Origin: Nitrospira sp.
GTDB lineage: Bacteria; Nitrospirota; Nitrospiria; Nitrospirales; Nitrospiraceae
Assembly: GCA_029194665.1 (NCBI GenBank)
Contig: JARFXO010000007.1
Coordinates: forward strand, 186,001 to 250,000
Reading direction: 5' to 3'
Length of the DNA stretch: 64,000 nucleotides
Position numbers and translations under genes: made by a program. How positions within the stretch are numbered: the first letter of the stretch is position 1; each line of letters begins with the position of its first letter. The notes beneath the pieces were generated by a model. That model was not told where the DNA came from. It was given only the letters and a program-made list of their open reading frames with translations, and ran no database searches. Positions 7,718 through 15,332 of the stretch are shown piece after piece.

Positions 7718-8578
7718 CTAGACGGGCTGGAGGACCGATGCATAGTCGCGGGCGAAGTCCCCGAACCGTCGCGGATCACCCCCAGTCACGCGCTTGATGT
7801 CGTCGGTGACACGGCTTGCACCGTCCTCTCGATAAAACCGTTCAAGGTCGATGAGCCAGTCGGCGATCTCGTTGGGCGTGCCCTGAGCCAGCATGCCGGC
7901 CTTTATGTCTTCCGGGGGAAGGTTGATGTGGCGGATCGTTCGCCCGAGCGCCTTCGAAAGCTCGCCGGCTAACTCGTCATACGTCAGTGCCTGCGGTCCC
8001 GTAAGCGTATAGGCTTGCCCCTCGTGGTTCGTGCCGGTCAGTGCTCGAACGGCCACCGCAGCGATGTCCCGCACATCCACATGACTGATTCGTGCGTCTC
8101 CACTGGAACTGTAGAACACCGATTCGGCTCTGATCGTGCCGCCCATGAACGTGACCGCATTCTGCATGAAGCTGTTCGGGCGAAGAAACGTCCAGGCCAT
8201 CCCGCTGGATTCGATTCTCCTCTCGACGGCCCGATGGACGCGCGCGATGGTGTACCTCTCTTCGTGGGCAGCCATGACCGATTGCTTGACAATATGCGGG
8301 ATGCCTCCCTGTTTTGCTGCTTCGACGGCATTGAGTTCGAGCTGCGTTTGATTCGGCAGGGTCGGCCCAAGCAGGAATAACTTGTCACACCCCTGAAAGG
8401 CTGCGCGAAGGGTCTCGGGTCTGTTGTAGTCGATAACGACCGCGTCGATCCCTCGTGTATGTGCAGCTTCTGCCGTCCGGCGAGAAAAGTACCCGGCTCG
8501 AAACGGCGCGTGGGCTGTTCCCAGTTGCTTGACCACCTCACTGCCTACTGTCCCGCTTGCTCCCGTCACACAGATCAT
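7718..8578 (-). CDS. NmrA/QOR2-like NAD(P)-binding oxidoreductase
   Basis: 286 residues of an atypical short-chain dehydrogenase. It opens with the Rossmann glycine motif GASGTVG (residues 5-11) and continues with DAVVIDYNRPETLRAAFQGCDKLFLLGP, a TFLRPNSFMQNA segment and ISHVDVRDIAAVAVRAL, as in NmrA-like and quinone oxidoreductase 2 proteins. The C-terminal half is the usual substrate or partner domain. Likely an NADPH sensor or small-molecule reductase in the cytoplasm. GGAGG-like AAGGAGGTACC precedes the ATG. Monocistronic. Confidence 0.87.
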   Translation of the reverse strand: MICVTGASGTVGSEVVKQLGTAHAPFRAGYFSRRTAEAAHTRGIDAVVIDYNRPETLRAAFQGCDKLFLLGPTLPNQTQLELNAVEAAKQGGIPHIVKQSVMAAHEERYTIARVHRAVERRIESSGMAWTFLRPNSFMQNAVTFMGGTIRAESVFYSSSGDARISHVDVRDIAAVAVRALTGTNHEGQAYTLTGPQALTYDELAGELSKALGRTIRHINLPPEDIKAGMLAQGTPNEIADWLIDLERFYREDGASRVTDDIKRVTGGDPRRFGDFARDYASVLQPV

Positions 8579-8808
8579 GGTCGGTACCTCCTTGTCTGAT
8601 GACTCCTGTCATTCTGTTTCCACCGCCTGCTGTATCCGATGGGTAGTTGGGGTTTCGTGGCTTGCGTCATGTTGGTGCCCCTTGATTCCGTCTATGCTGC
8701 CTAACCTAAAACATGTTCATTGCTCCCTTTCGGGGCTGCCTTGCGCGAATAGCGGGCAGGCTTTTGATGCTTTAGAACTCTCCCCTGTCACGTGATTCAC
8801 GGTTCTGT

Positions 8809-9882
8809 TCACCTTCCAGGCGAAGCCAAACGGGCGAGCATCCCCTTGACCGCGACGATCTGGTTGCCGCTTTTCTTGTAATAATCGGAATCATCGTAAC
8901 CCCACCAATCCCAGCAGGCATTCGGGTTGAAAATATAGCCGAGAGTCCAAAAAGTCTTCCAGTTCCATCCGAAACGGGCAATGGTCTGTGGATACACGAC
9001 GATGATGTCGTTGCTGTCAGCCCATTCGTTGTACCCACCCTTCTTGTAAAATCGATCCCCGATTGCATCGTAGTGTTGGAGGCAGCCATGAAATGCTACG
9101 TGTACGCGACATCTAGTCGAAGCACAAGAACGAGGGAGATAAGCAAAGCCGGAGTCCCGCATGCCGTGTGAATAGGCATCGCCGCCCAGGAACTCCGTTT
9201 GGTCGAATTCAACAAACGTACCGCTTAGCTCGCGCGATGGCGGGTTAAGAGAACCGTAAATGTGTTTCAGCAAGTGTTCTGCGGCGCTATACGAGCAATT
9301 ATTGATGTAAGGGCTCTCAGAGGTCGGGCAGGCGTTTGCCGTACTGTCCTCTACAATCATGCCGTGCCCTGCGCGCAAGTTATTGTTGTACTCGATGTCG
9401 GCTGGGTCGACGTAGTGCTCGTAATATCGGTTCAAAGCATCCATGACAGGCTGATGGATGATCGTGTCGTTGGTCCCGGAAAAGAGCCAGACCCTCGCAT
9501 TCTTCAAATGGACGGAATCGTCCACGTCACGTGAGCGAACCAACTCGTCGGTTGTGGCTATCAAATGGTTAAGATCTGGTAACGGATAGGATGAATCAGG
9601 ATCCATGCAGTTATGCGTGGCCCTCCATACGCTGTCTTCGGCACAGTTGTAAGGCCCACCGGCGATGATCCCCACACCTTTGATCATGCTGGAATACGCG
9701 ACATGGAATTGAACCGCCATATAGCCGCCGGAAGATACGCCTGACAGGGAAGTCTGAGAGAGATCGGCGTTGTAAGGAGGCAGCGTCTCTACCGCATAGA
9801 GCGAAACAGGAAAGAACAACGTAAGGACCGACCACAGAACCATCAACGTAGGACAACCATAGGCTTCGTCAAGCTGCTTCAT
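8809..9882 (-). CDS. Secreted short-chain PHA depolymerase (type 2 catalytic domain)
   Basis: 357 residues from the ATG at 9882, which has GGGAG upstream; longer readings lack a site. A signal peptide ending SLYA (about residue 30) leads to an alpha/beta hydrolase with lipase box GVSSG (Ser50) in LSGVSSGGYMAVQFH, then GIIAGGPYNCA, SGTNDTIIHQ (probable acid) and LRAGHGM (probable His). This pattern is typical of extracellular type 2 denatured-PHA depolymerases. Several cysteines (NCMD, NNCS, SCASTRC, HGCL) suggest disulfides, consistent with export. It would cleave poly(3-hydroxybutyrate) outside the cell. PHA synthesis genes occur at 47299-53124, so the genome encodes both making and degrading the polymer. 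Confidence 0.82.
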   Translation of the reverse strand: MKQLDEAYGCPTLMVLWSVLTLFFPVSLYAVETLPPYNADLSQTSLSGVSSGGYMAVQFHVAYSSMIKGVGIIAGGPYNCAEDSVWRATHNCMDPDSSYPLPDLNHLIATTDELVRSRDVDDSVHLKNARVWLFSGTNDTIIHQPVMDALNRYYEHYVDPADIEYNNNLRAGHGMIVEDSTANACPTSESPYINNCSYSAAEHLLKHIYGSLNPPSRELSGTFVEFDQTEFLGGDAYSHGMRDSGFAYLPRSCASTRCRVHVAFHGCLQHYDAIGDRFYKKGGYNEWADSNDIIVVYPQTIARFGWNWKTFWTLGYIFNPNACWDWWGYDDSDYYKKSGNQIVAVKGMLARLASPGR

Positions 9883-10251
9883 GACTATCTCCCTCACGGC
9901 TTTGTTTAAAGAAGTAACATGCTCATCGCCTGCATTCTTGAGCTGCACCCAGGCGCACTTTGCTCCGCAGGAGGGTCCCAGTGTCAAGGTGGTGTATGGA
10001 GGTCAGTACATCTGAGACGCCGAGCCTCGGGACTGGATTTAGGGGAGCTTACCCCTTTTCTCTTGCGCAACAGCGATCAGTCCATCGTGCACGAGCCGTT
10101 TGACTAATCTTTCAGCATTAGCCGGGCCGAAACGTGACCTGTGTCCGGCGATCGGACATGCCAGGAAGTCAGCCTTTCTATTGAAAACGCCGGCGGTACC
10201 ACATACGGATACCCTGCAGTTTGACGTATGAACCCGTGTTAGCCTTGCGAC
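9883..10251. other. Intergenic stretch with an open frame but no start
   Basis: No convincing gene. On the minus strand, the frame of the truncated YciI gene stays open for 70 more codons after its TAG, to a TAA at 10039-10041, but offers no start codon. The rest shows nothing recognisable. Confidence 0.3.
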
Positions 10252-10515
10252 CTACAGGTAAAAGTAGCCGCCGATGGTTTCCTTGGATTCGGCGAACGAG
10301 TCGTCGGTTACGATGCGTCCGTTCTTGCCGGAAACAAGCCTGCCCTCCCGGTGCAATCGATGGCCGTCTGTGCATTTCCCTTCCTGCACGAGGCATTCGA
10401 ACCACGTAGCCCAGTCAGACACGACTTTTCGAAGTTGTTCCGGCGGCAGCTGCTTCGACCAGTCGGTGCCGCGAAAAAGTAACATGTAATCAGGTTGTGG
10501 TGTTGGCGTGCTCAT
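10252..10515 (-). pseudogene. Truncated YciI/DGPF-type protein
   Basis: 87 residues from ATG 10515 (GAGGGAACT upstream). It reads as the first two thirds of a YCII-domain protein: YMLLFRGTDW, LRKVVSDWATWFECLVQEGK, a G-R-L-V substrate region and FAESKETIGGYFYL. It then stops exactly where family members continue with the conserved EEA-helix and CP motif. YciI-like proteins are small dimeric alpha+beta proteins of mostly unknown function. The missing third strand and helix suggest an inactive remnant, though a short functional form cannot be excluded. A full-length relative lies at 15333-15773. Confidence 0.6.
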
Positions 10516-10616
10516 AGTTCCCTCTTTGATGAACGAGCGGGGTTGTTCGACAGGGTGACGATCGATGTCGCAGGTGAATCCAAAGATGAGGGGCTCCCTT
10601 TCTTCAGACCGTCTCA

Positions 10617-11216
10617 CTACTGCTTACGCGCATAGGTGATCTCCATTTCCTTCATTTCCTTCTCGCCCTTGTGGGCCCCGTACATCTCGAAGATCTGGCT
10701 GTTCTGATCGACGAGTTTCCAAACCGCCCGATGGGTCATGTGGCCGCCACCCGGCTCAGGATGTGAGCCTCGTAGTGTAATCGTTTTCCCGTCGGAGCTC
10801 GCCGTGCCCTCCATGACGAAGATTCCCGTGCCCATCGAATCCATCCAGGTCGACACATACTTCTTGCGCAAGTTGTCATAGCCGGTCGTCCCGATGCCCG
10901 AATACGGTTGGCCCATCATGCTGCCGGTGAACTCCTGCTGGAGAAACCGTCCATCCAGGACCGACTTCATTTCGACCGTGCCGCTTGATTCCATGGGAGG
11001 CTTGCCGGGTTCCATCCATTCTTTGGTTGTTGTGGTCCAGCTCCCGGCCAGACTTGCGAGCTGTTTGTGGGGCTCGCCGGGCGTGGCCAATTTTTGCCAC
11101 ATCTCCATCATTGCTTTCTCATCCATGGGCTTCTCGTGTTTCTTCTCTTTCGCCATAACCGGCGAGGCGATCAGCATGAGACATAATGTGGTCACGGCGA
11201 ATTGTTTCAACTGCAT
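10617..11216 (-). CDS. Secreted DUF1579 protein (copy 2)
   Basis: 199 residues from ATG 11216, preceded by AAGGAGG at 5 nt. It has a Sec signal peptide ending ASPVMA and then the DUF1579 domain with the same landmarks as copy 1 (GSWTTTTKEWMEPGKPP, GYDNLRKKYVSTWMDSMG, RGSHPEPGGGHMTHRAVW). Identity with 3427-4026 is high along the whole protein and even the signal peptide, pointing to a fairly recent duplication. Unlike copy 1 it has no ECF-like promoter in front; it probably shares a transcript with the VOC gene ending 72 bp upstream. Periplasmic; function unknown. Confidence 0.87.
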   Translation of the reverse strand: MQLKQFAVTTLCLMLIASPVMAKEKKHEKPMDEKAMMEMWQKLATPGEPHKQLASLAGSWTTTTKEWMEPGKPPMESSGTVEMKSVLDGRFLQQEFTGSMMGQPYSGIGTTGYDNLRKKYVSTWMDSMGTGIFVMEGTASSDGKTITLRGSHPEPGGGHMTHRAVWKLVDQNSQIFEMYGAHKGEKEMKEMEITYARKQ

Positions 11217-11288
11217 GGCGGCCTCCTTGTGGGCTAAGTATTGAGTTGTTGAGTAAAGTAGCAAGCGTGTGCTCGCAATGATCAGTGC

Positions 11289-11696
11289 CTATTCTTCCTG
11301 CACCTGCGTCTCGTCCATCCAGAACAGTTCCCAGATATGGCCGTCCGGGTCTTCGAAGCTTCTCGTGAACATGAAGCCGAAGTCTTTAGGCGCGTAGGCT
11401 TCTTTCCCGCCGGCCTTGATTGCCTTGTCCGCGAGCTCGTTCACCTTCGCTTTGCTCTCAACGGCAAGTGCCGTGAGCACTTCAAGCGTTTTGTGTGCGT
11501 CGGCTATCGGCTTTTTCGTAAACTCCTTCACCTTGTCGTGGGTCAGCAGCATGGCGTAGATGTCGTCGCTCATGACCATGCAGGCTGCGTTCTTGTCCGT
11601 GAATTGCGGATTGAACGAGAAACCGATCGTCTTGAAAAAATCCATCGATTTGCTGAGATCCTTGACGGGAAGATTGACGAAGATTTTGCTGACCAT
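11289..11696 (-). CDS. VOC-family glyoxalase/bleomycin-resistance-like protein
   Basis: 135 residues: KIFVNLPVKDLSKSMDFFKTIGF at the start, an inserted helix (KTLEVLTALAVESKAKVNELADKAIKAG region), and the closing FTRSFEDPDGHIWELFW that carries the metal-ligand Glu of VOC enzymes. This DUF-like VOC subgroup is common next to YciI and SRPBCC genes. Probably a small-molecule binding or detoxification protein in the cytoplasm; reaction unknown. GGAGG lies 6 nt before the ATG. Confidence 0.88.
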   Translation of the reverse strand: MVSKIFVNLPVKDLSKSMDFFKTIGFSFNPQFTDKNAACMVMSDDIYAMLLTHDKVKEFTKKPIADAHKTLEVLTALAVESKAKVNELADKAIKAGGKEAYAPKDFGFMFTRSFEDPDGHIWELFWMDETQVQEE

Positions 11697-11752
11697 GGTT
11701 GCCTCCTACTGTATTCACGACCCTCTCATGTGGGATTTCAGGCCATTCCTGC

Positions 11753-12208
11753 TCATCCAAGCCGGGCTACGGACACCAAGGCGGTGAGCATCGCGCCGCA
11801 GACTACGAGGTCGAGCGGCAACCGGCCCCTGCTTCGCCGAGTCCAGGATCGAGCGGCATCCGCTTCGATGGCAGCCGGATCCATCCTCTCGAAAGCCAAG
11901 GCCTGTGGGATGAAGTCGAATGCAGACCAGATTCTCATCGCAGCATGGCCGGCCAGGGCGATGAGCAGCGGCGTCCGGACGGTTGATTCGTTCCAAACGA
12001 CAATCAGCGCGACGATCAGCAATAATTCGAACGTCGTGTGAGCAGGAATCCAGAAGCGCTTGCGGTTGATGCCCCCGCGTTGCGGCTGGACCAGGTCCGG
12101 TCGACGAGGCCAAAAGGGGTCGATGACCAGATATTCGTACAGGCCTCCCCCGAGCGAAGCGAACGCGAGGACTGCGGCCAAGGCGACAAAAACAATTGGA
12201 CTTGCCAT
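11753..12208 (-). CDS. Four-TM membrane protein, unknown
   Basis: 151 residues with hydrophobic segments near 5-25, 57-77, 79-97 and 130-148. Between the first two helices is a conserved-looking YEYLVIDPFWPRRPDLVQP stretch followed by NRKRFWIPAHTTFE. It resembles small DUF1772-like membrane proteins of this type of gene cluster, but I cannot name the family firmly. The AHSA1 gene upstream ends 10 bp before its start, so the two are co-transcribed. Role unknown. Confidence 0.72.
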   Translation of the reverse strand: MASPIVFVALAAVLAFASLGGGLYEYLVIDPFWPRRPDLVQPQRGGINRKRFWIPAHTTFELLLIVALIVVWNESTVRTPLLIALAGHAAMRIWSAFDFIPQALAFERMDPAAIEADAARSWTRRSRGRLPLDLVVCGAMLTALVSVARLG

Positions 12209-12218
12209 GAGTGATCTC

Positions 12219-12677
12219 CTAGTTCCAATTATCGATTTTGATATCTCTGGGAGCAGGTCTGCCCTTACCGGTTTCGACGAGTTCCTTGAGACTCATCAAA
12301 AACACGGCCCACTTTGTGCTGCAGTGGGCGGTAAACTCACCGGACTCCTTCCAGTTGCGATGGCCGAACAACACGATCGCGAATTCGTTTTCTTGTTTCA
12401 AATCGAAGCCGATTTCCGTCCCGATCCATTCCTCAGGCCCTTTGACACACTTCCACTGAACCTTTTTGAATGGCTCTTGCTTCAACACTTCCATCTCGAA
12501 TCCACCGATAATCTTCCCATTGAGATCATGGAATTGAAATTCTATGGTTTTGCCGACGTCAGCGACCCCTCTCGTGCTCTCCGTCCACCAAAGAGCAAGT
12601 CCCTCGATCGTCGAGAGCGCCCAAAAAACCTTGTCAGGACCAGCCTTGATTCCTACGCGATGAAGGATTTCCGTCAT
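12219..12677 (-). CDS. AHSA1/SRPBCC-domain protein
   Basis: 152 residues of the START-like SRPBCC fold in its AHSA1 form: the opening ILHRVGIKAGPDKVFWALS, LALWWTESTRG, a central FGHRNWKESGEFTAHCSTKWAVFLMSLK and a C-terminal helix. The fold makes a deep hydrophobic pocket for lipids or aromatic molecules. Prokaryotic AHSA1 proteins often co-occur with YciI and VOC proteins in stress-type clusters, as here. Upstream (12728-12733) lies a copy of the -35 block seen in the shared promoter. Cytoplasmic; ligand unknown. Confidence 0.88.
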   Translation of the reverse strand: MTEILHRVGIKAGPDKVFWALSTIEGLALWWTESTRGVADVGKTIEFQFHDLNGKIIGGFEMEVLKQEPFKKVQWKCVKGPEEWIGTEIGFDLKQENEFAIVLFGHRNWKESGEFTAHCSTKWAVFLMSLKELVETGKGRPAPRDIKIDNWN

Positions 12678-12704
12678 GTCATATCTCCATATTGAGACAA
12701 GATT

Positions 12705-12733
12705 GAACTGATCAATAATCTAAGAAATCGACA
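12705..12733 (-). promoter_or_regulatory. Candidate ECF-like promoter, -35 block only
   Basis: The minus strand has an exact TGTCGATTTC block in front of the AHSA1 gene, as at the three better matches. The sequence 17 nt downstream is CAGTTC rather than CGACTA, so only half the motif is conserved. Confidence 0.3.
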
Positions 12734-12755
12734 GTCCATTTTCTAACCCGGGCCG

Positions 12756-13331
12756 TTAGCTGACTCCGTAGATCAGGCTGACACGACCACCCTGCACCTG
12801 CTGAACGTTCTGTAGTTGAAGTCCGTGACGACGAGTCATCATTGCAAAGAGCGTCTTTCCTCCACCGGCGATCAGGGGATACACAATCAGCCGGAGTTCA
12901 TTCACCAGCCCGGCTTCAATACAGCTCTCTGTCGTGTGGGCACCTCCAACGAGATAGATGTCTTTGCCAGGCCGCTGCTTGAGGGCAGTGATGTCTTCGA
13001 GTCTCCGGACGAAACTCGTCTTCGGCCAACGTACCGAAGTCGGTGTGCTAGACAGGACATAGTGGGGGACCTGCGCGGCGAAGCGGGCCCATTCGATCTC
13101 AGCCGACGTCGGCGCCTTGCCGGTCATCGGTAGGGGTTTGGCAGGCTCATTCTGTATCGCGGTCCAATACTGCTCGTAGCCGGGGTACATGCCTGCTCCA
13201 AGCAGGCATGCGTCGACTTGAGACATCATGCCGTAGTCGTCCGACCACGCTTCTACCCAATCCGCATATCCCTCCGGCCCCTCGATCTTCCCGTCCACCG
13301 AAACTTTCATCGCAGCGATCAGCTTTCGCAT
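12756..13331 (-). CDS. RibD C-terminal/dihydrofolate-reductase-like protein
   Basis: 191 residues from ATG 13331 (GAGGAA 7-8 nt upstream). It shows the RibD_C/DHFR-like fold: RKLIAAMKVSVDGKIEGPEG at the N-terminus, VDACLLGAGMYPGY, the NADPH-contact segment DIYLVGGAHTTESCIEAGLVNELRLIVYPLIAGGGKTLF. It would be an NADPH-dependent reductase of a pteridine-like or other small molecule; true RibD or FolA activity is unlikely. Its start overlaps the TGA of an in-frame DUF1428 remnant in TGATG fashion, so translation may be coupled to that short peptide. Confidence 0.87.
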   Translation of the reverse strand: MRKLIAAMKVSVDGKIEGPEGYADWVEAWSDDYGMMSQVDACLLGAGMYPGYEQYWTAIQNEPAKPLPMTGKAPTSAEIEWARFAAQVPHYVLSSTPTSVRWPKTSFVRRLEDITALKQRPGKDIYLVGGAHTTESCIEAGLVNELRLIVYPLIAGGGKTLFAMMTRRHGLQLQNVQQVQGGRVSLIYGVS

Positions 13332-13411
13332 CACAATTCCTCTTTCGTGTGCACATAGACTTTCAGGTGCTTCTTCGGCCGAGAGAATACAAATCCATCA
13401 ATGTAGTGCAT
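13331..13411 (-). pseudogene. DUF1428 gene fragment (26 codons)
   Basis: From the ATG at 13411 the peptide MHYIDGFVFSRPKKHLKVY aligns with the first residues of the intact DUF1428 protein at 14368-14730 (MRYVDGFVLPVPKKNLKSY) and then ends in TGA at 13331-13333. As in the intact copy it directly follows an SRPBCC gene. It is therefore the residue of a duplicated SRPBCC-DUF1428 pair. It now serves at most as a leader peptide whose stop overlaps the RibD-like start. Confidence 0.75.
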
Positions 13412-13421
13412 GCGATGTCAC

Positions 13422-13949
13422 TTATCCTTCAGCGATCGTTTTGAGATTGGCCAAGCCGGCCTCGAAATCTTTGCCGACCATGCGGTCCATATCGAAGAGC
13501 AGGTGAATGACCTTCGCGATGTACGGCAAGGAGCCCTGCATAGACCAGGTCACATTGGTACCATCACCCACCGGTTGGAGCGTAAACTCGACGACGTTGT
13601 GGGCCTCGAAGGGATCAATCATGTTCAAGTTCATCGTAACCTTGGAAGGGTGCGATGACTCGGTAATCTCGATGTTTCCCTTGCCGACTTCCTTGTTACC
13701 GTCGAACGCATACTCAGCGCCTTTGCCGCTGCGAGGACCGCTGTAGGCCCCCTTCATGTTGGGATCCTTCTTTTCATAAGGGTTCCAGGTATTGAAGCTA
13801 CGCATGTCGTTGAGGAGCGGAAAAATCTTATCCGCCGGTGAGTTGATGCTCGCGGTGCGCTGAACGCGAAAGGTGTCAGTCTGCATCGCGGCGTAGATCA
13901 GCACCGACGCGACCAGAACGATGATGGTGAGGGTGATGATCTTGAACAT
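13422..13949 (-). CDS. Membrane-anchored SRPBCC (polyketide-cyclase-like) protein, copy B
   Basis: 175 residues. An N-terminal hydrophobic helix (about 3-22) precedes an SRPBCC domain with RTASINSPADKIFPLLNDMRSFNTWNPYEKKDP, GKGAEYAFDGN and a C-terminal long helix ending GLANLKTIAEG. It is paralogous over its full length to 14745-15269. The domain offers a pocket for hydrophobic ligands; the anchor places it at the membrane. The ECF-like promoter at 14016-14044 lies 67 nt upstream, so copy B appears to be a transcription unit of its own leading into the DUF1428 fragment and the RibD-like gene. Confidence 0.88.
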   Translation of the reverse strand: MFKIITLTIIVLVASVLIYAAMQTDTFRVQRTASINSPADKIFPLLNDMRSFNTWNPYEKKDPNMKGAYSGPRSGKGAEYAFDGNKEVGKGNIEITESSHPSKVTMNLNMIDPFEAHNVVEFTLQPVGDGTNVTWSMQGSLPYIAKVIHLLFDMDRMVGKDFEAGLANLKTIAEG

Positions 13950-14007
13950 GGTGTCCTTCCTCTCTTCCTCGTGTTAGCGCATCGTTCTAAGGAGACTTGT
14001 GGGCTTC

Positions 14008-14328
14008 TTACTCATTAGTCGAACGAGCGCGACTGAAATCGACAGACCACAACTCGTTTAGATTTCGTTCTGGTCCGTTCACCCCCTGGCTCGCTCGAAT
14101 ATGTCGCCACTCCACGAACCATCGTACGGCGAGAAGCAGAAACCCGAGCGTGCCCAGGACAAAGCTCCAGGCATCCAAATAGAGCGCCCAAAGCAGAGTG
14201 CCCAGATCGGTCTTTCCGAACACTTGATGCGCGAGTAACTCCAGTCCGAGACTAAGGAAGAGCAGCAGGCCGACGATGCCGGTCGGCCACCCGATATGTT
14301 GTATCCTTCCGTCTCCTTGGATCTTCAC
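14008..14328 (-). CDS. Small two-TM membrane protein
   Basis: 106 residues with two hydrophobic helices (about 16-33 and 50-70), separated by a short segment containing HQVFGKTDLG, and a polar C-terminus. No family recognised. The gene lies between DUF1428 and SRPBCC copy B; its 3' end contains the ECF-like promoter that serves the next gene. Likely cytoplasmic-membrane located. Confidence 0.65.
   Translation of the reverse strand: MKIQGDGRIQHIGWPTGIVGLLLFLSLGLELLAHQVFGKTDLGTLLWALYLDAWSFVLGTLGFLLLAVRWFVEWRHIRASQGVNGPERNLNELWSVDFSRARSTNE
14016..14044 (-). promoter_or_regulatory. ECF-sigma-like promoter of SRPBCC copy B
   Basis: Minus-strand TGTCGATTTC followed by CGACTA with 17 nt between TGTCGA and CGACTA. 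It shares CTCGTTCGACTA exactly with the copy at 15817-15845. It overlaps the last codons of the upstream two-TM gene and lies 67 nt before the SRPBCC start. Confidence 0.62.
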
Positions 14329-14367
14329 AGCATCACCTTTTCGTTTCTCTGCCGCCGTTCTTCCCAG

Positions 14368-14730
14368 TTACCTCATATCGACCAGCACCTTGAACCCACC
14401 GTAGGCCATGCGCTTGACATCGAACGGCATAGCCTTCCCGTCGCACATTCCACTGATACGAGGGTCCTTCATGACCTTGGCGTTCACCCGATCGCGATGC
14501 GTGCGGGATTTGTAGACGATCCATGAAAACACCACCGTCTCGCCGGCTTTGAGTTTGGCCAATCGGGGAAACGGGAGGCCCATCTTCACCTTGATGTCGT
14601 CGCCGACACACTCACGGTATTCCAGCGCGCCGTGCTCTCTCCAGATCTTGGCGGCCTTCGTGGCTATCTGAAAATACGACTTGAGGTTCTTCTTCGGAAC
14701 GGGCAAGACAAATCCATCGACGTAACGCAT
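14368..14730 (-). CDS. DUF1428 family protein
   Basis: 120 residues from ATG 14730, preceded by GAGGAGG at 9 nt; a start at 14748 inside the previous gene has no site. The protein shows the whole DUF1428 pattern: RYVDGFVLPVPKKNLKSYF, WREHGALEYRECVGDD, ETVVFSWIVYKSRTHRDRVN, MPFDVKRMAYGGFKVLVD. DUF1428 adopts a dimeric alpha/beta-barrel like other small ligand-binding or monooxygenase-type proteins; function unknown. It follows SRPBCC copy A by 14 bp. A truncated duplicate of its 5' end is at 13331-13411. Confidence 0.88.
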   Translation of the reverse strand: MRYVDGFVLPVPKKNLKSYFQIATKAAKIWREHGALEYRECVGDDIKVKMGLPFPRLAKLKAGETVVFSWIVYKSRTHRDRVNAKVMKDPRISGMCDGKAMPFDVKRMAYGGFKVLVDMR

Positions 14731-14744
14731 GGGAGTGGTCCTCC

Positions 14745-15269
14745 TCATTGTTCAGCGATCGTTTTGAGATTGGCCAAGCCGGTCTCGAACTGCGGTTCGA
14801 CCACCTTTTCACAATTCATGAAGAGACTCATGACCTTCGCCATGAAGGGTTGCGCGCCGTACATGGCCCAAGTGACGTTCGTGACTCCGCCTCGCGGCTC
14901 CAGCGTGAACTCGGCGAAGTTGTGGGCTTCGAACGGCTTGAGGAAATCCAATTTCAGCCTGATCTTCGAAGGAGCTGCCTCCATGATTTCCATGCCCCCT
15001 GTGCCCACTTTGCTGTTGCCTTCCCACTGATACTGCGCGCCCTTGCCTTGGGACGCACCGCTAAAGGATCGTTTCAATTCTGGGTCCAGCTTCTCCCAAG
15101 GCGACCAGACCAGCCAATGCTGGAAGTCGCTGAGGAACGGAAAGATCTTCTCCGGCGGCGCGTTGATGATCGTCGAACGCTGAAGACGAAAGGTATCTGG
15201 TTTCGTGGCAGCATAGATCAGCAGCGTTGCGACAAGGAGAATCATGACGGCGATAATGATGTTGAGCAT
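14745..15269 (-). CDS. Membrane-anchored SRPBCC (polyketide-cyclase-like) protein, copy A
   Basis: 174 residues with an N-terminal membrane helix (about 3-22), then an SRPBCC domain: STIINAPPEKIFPFLSDFQHWLVWSPWEKLDP, GKGAQYQWEGNSKVG, FAEFTLEPRGGVTNVTWAMYG, ending GLANLKTIAEQ. Paralogue of 13422-13949. It is the upstream partner of DUF1428. No ECF-like box lies directly in front; the YciI gene, which has one, ends 63 bp upstream, so the three genes are probably one transcript (YciI, SRPBCC, DUF1428). Confidence 0.88.
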   Translation of the reverse strand: MLNIIIAVMILLVATLLIYAATKPDTFRLQRSTIINAPPEKIFPFLSDFQHWLVWSPWEKLDPELKRSFSGASQGKGAQYQWEGNSKVGTGGMEIMEAAPSKIRLKLDFLKPFEAHNFAEFTLEPRGGVTNVTWAMYGAQPFMAKVMSLFMNCEKVVEPQFETGLANLKTIAEQ

Positions 15270-15332
15270 GGGGGGCTTCCTTTCTCTGTTTTGACCGGGC
15301 TCTCACCCCTAAACGCGTGAGCCGTTCCCTGA

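Noticed and set aside
10530-10560. TGTCGAAC upstream of the truncated YciI gene as another ECF-like promoter
   Set aside because: Only the first six bases match; no CGACTA-type block at 16-17 nt spacing.
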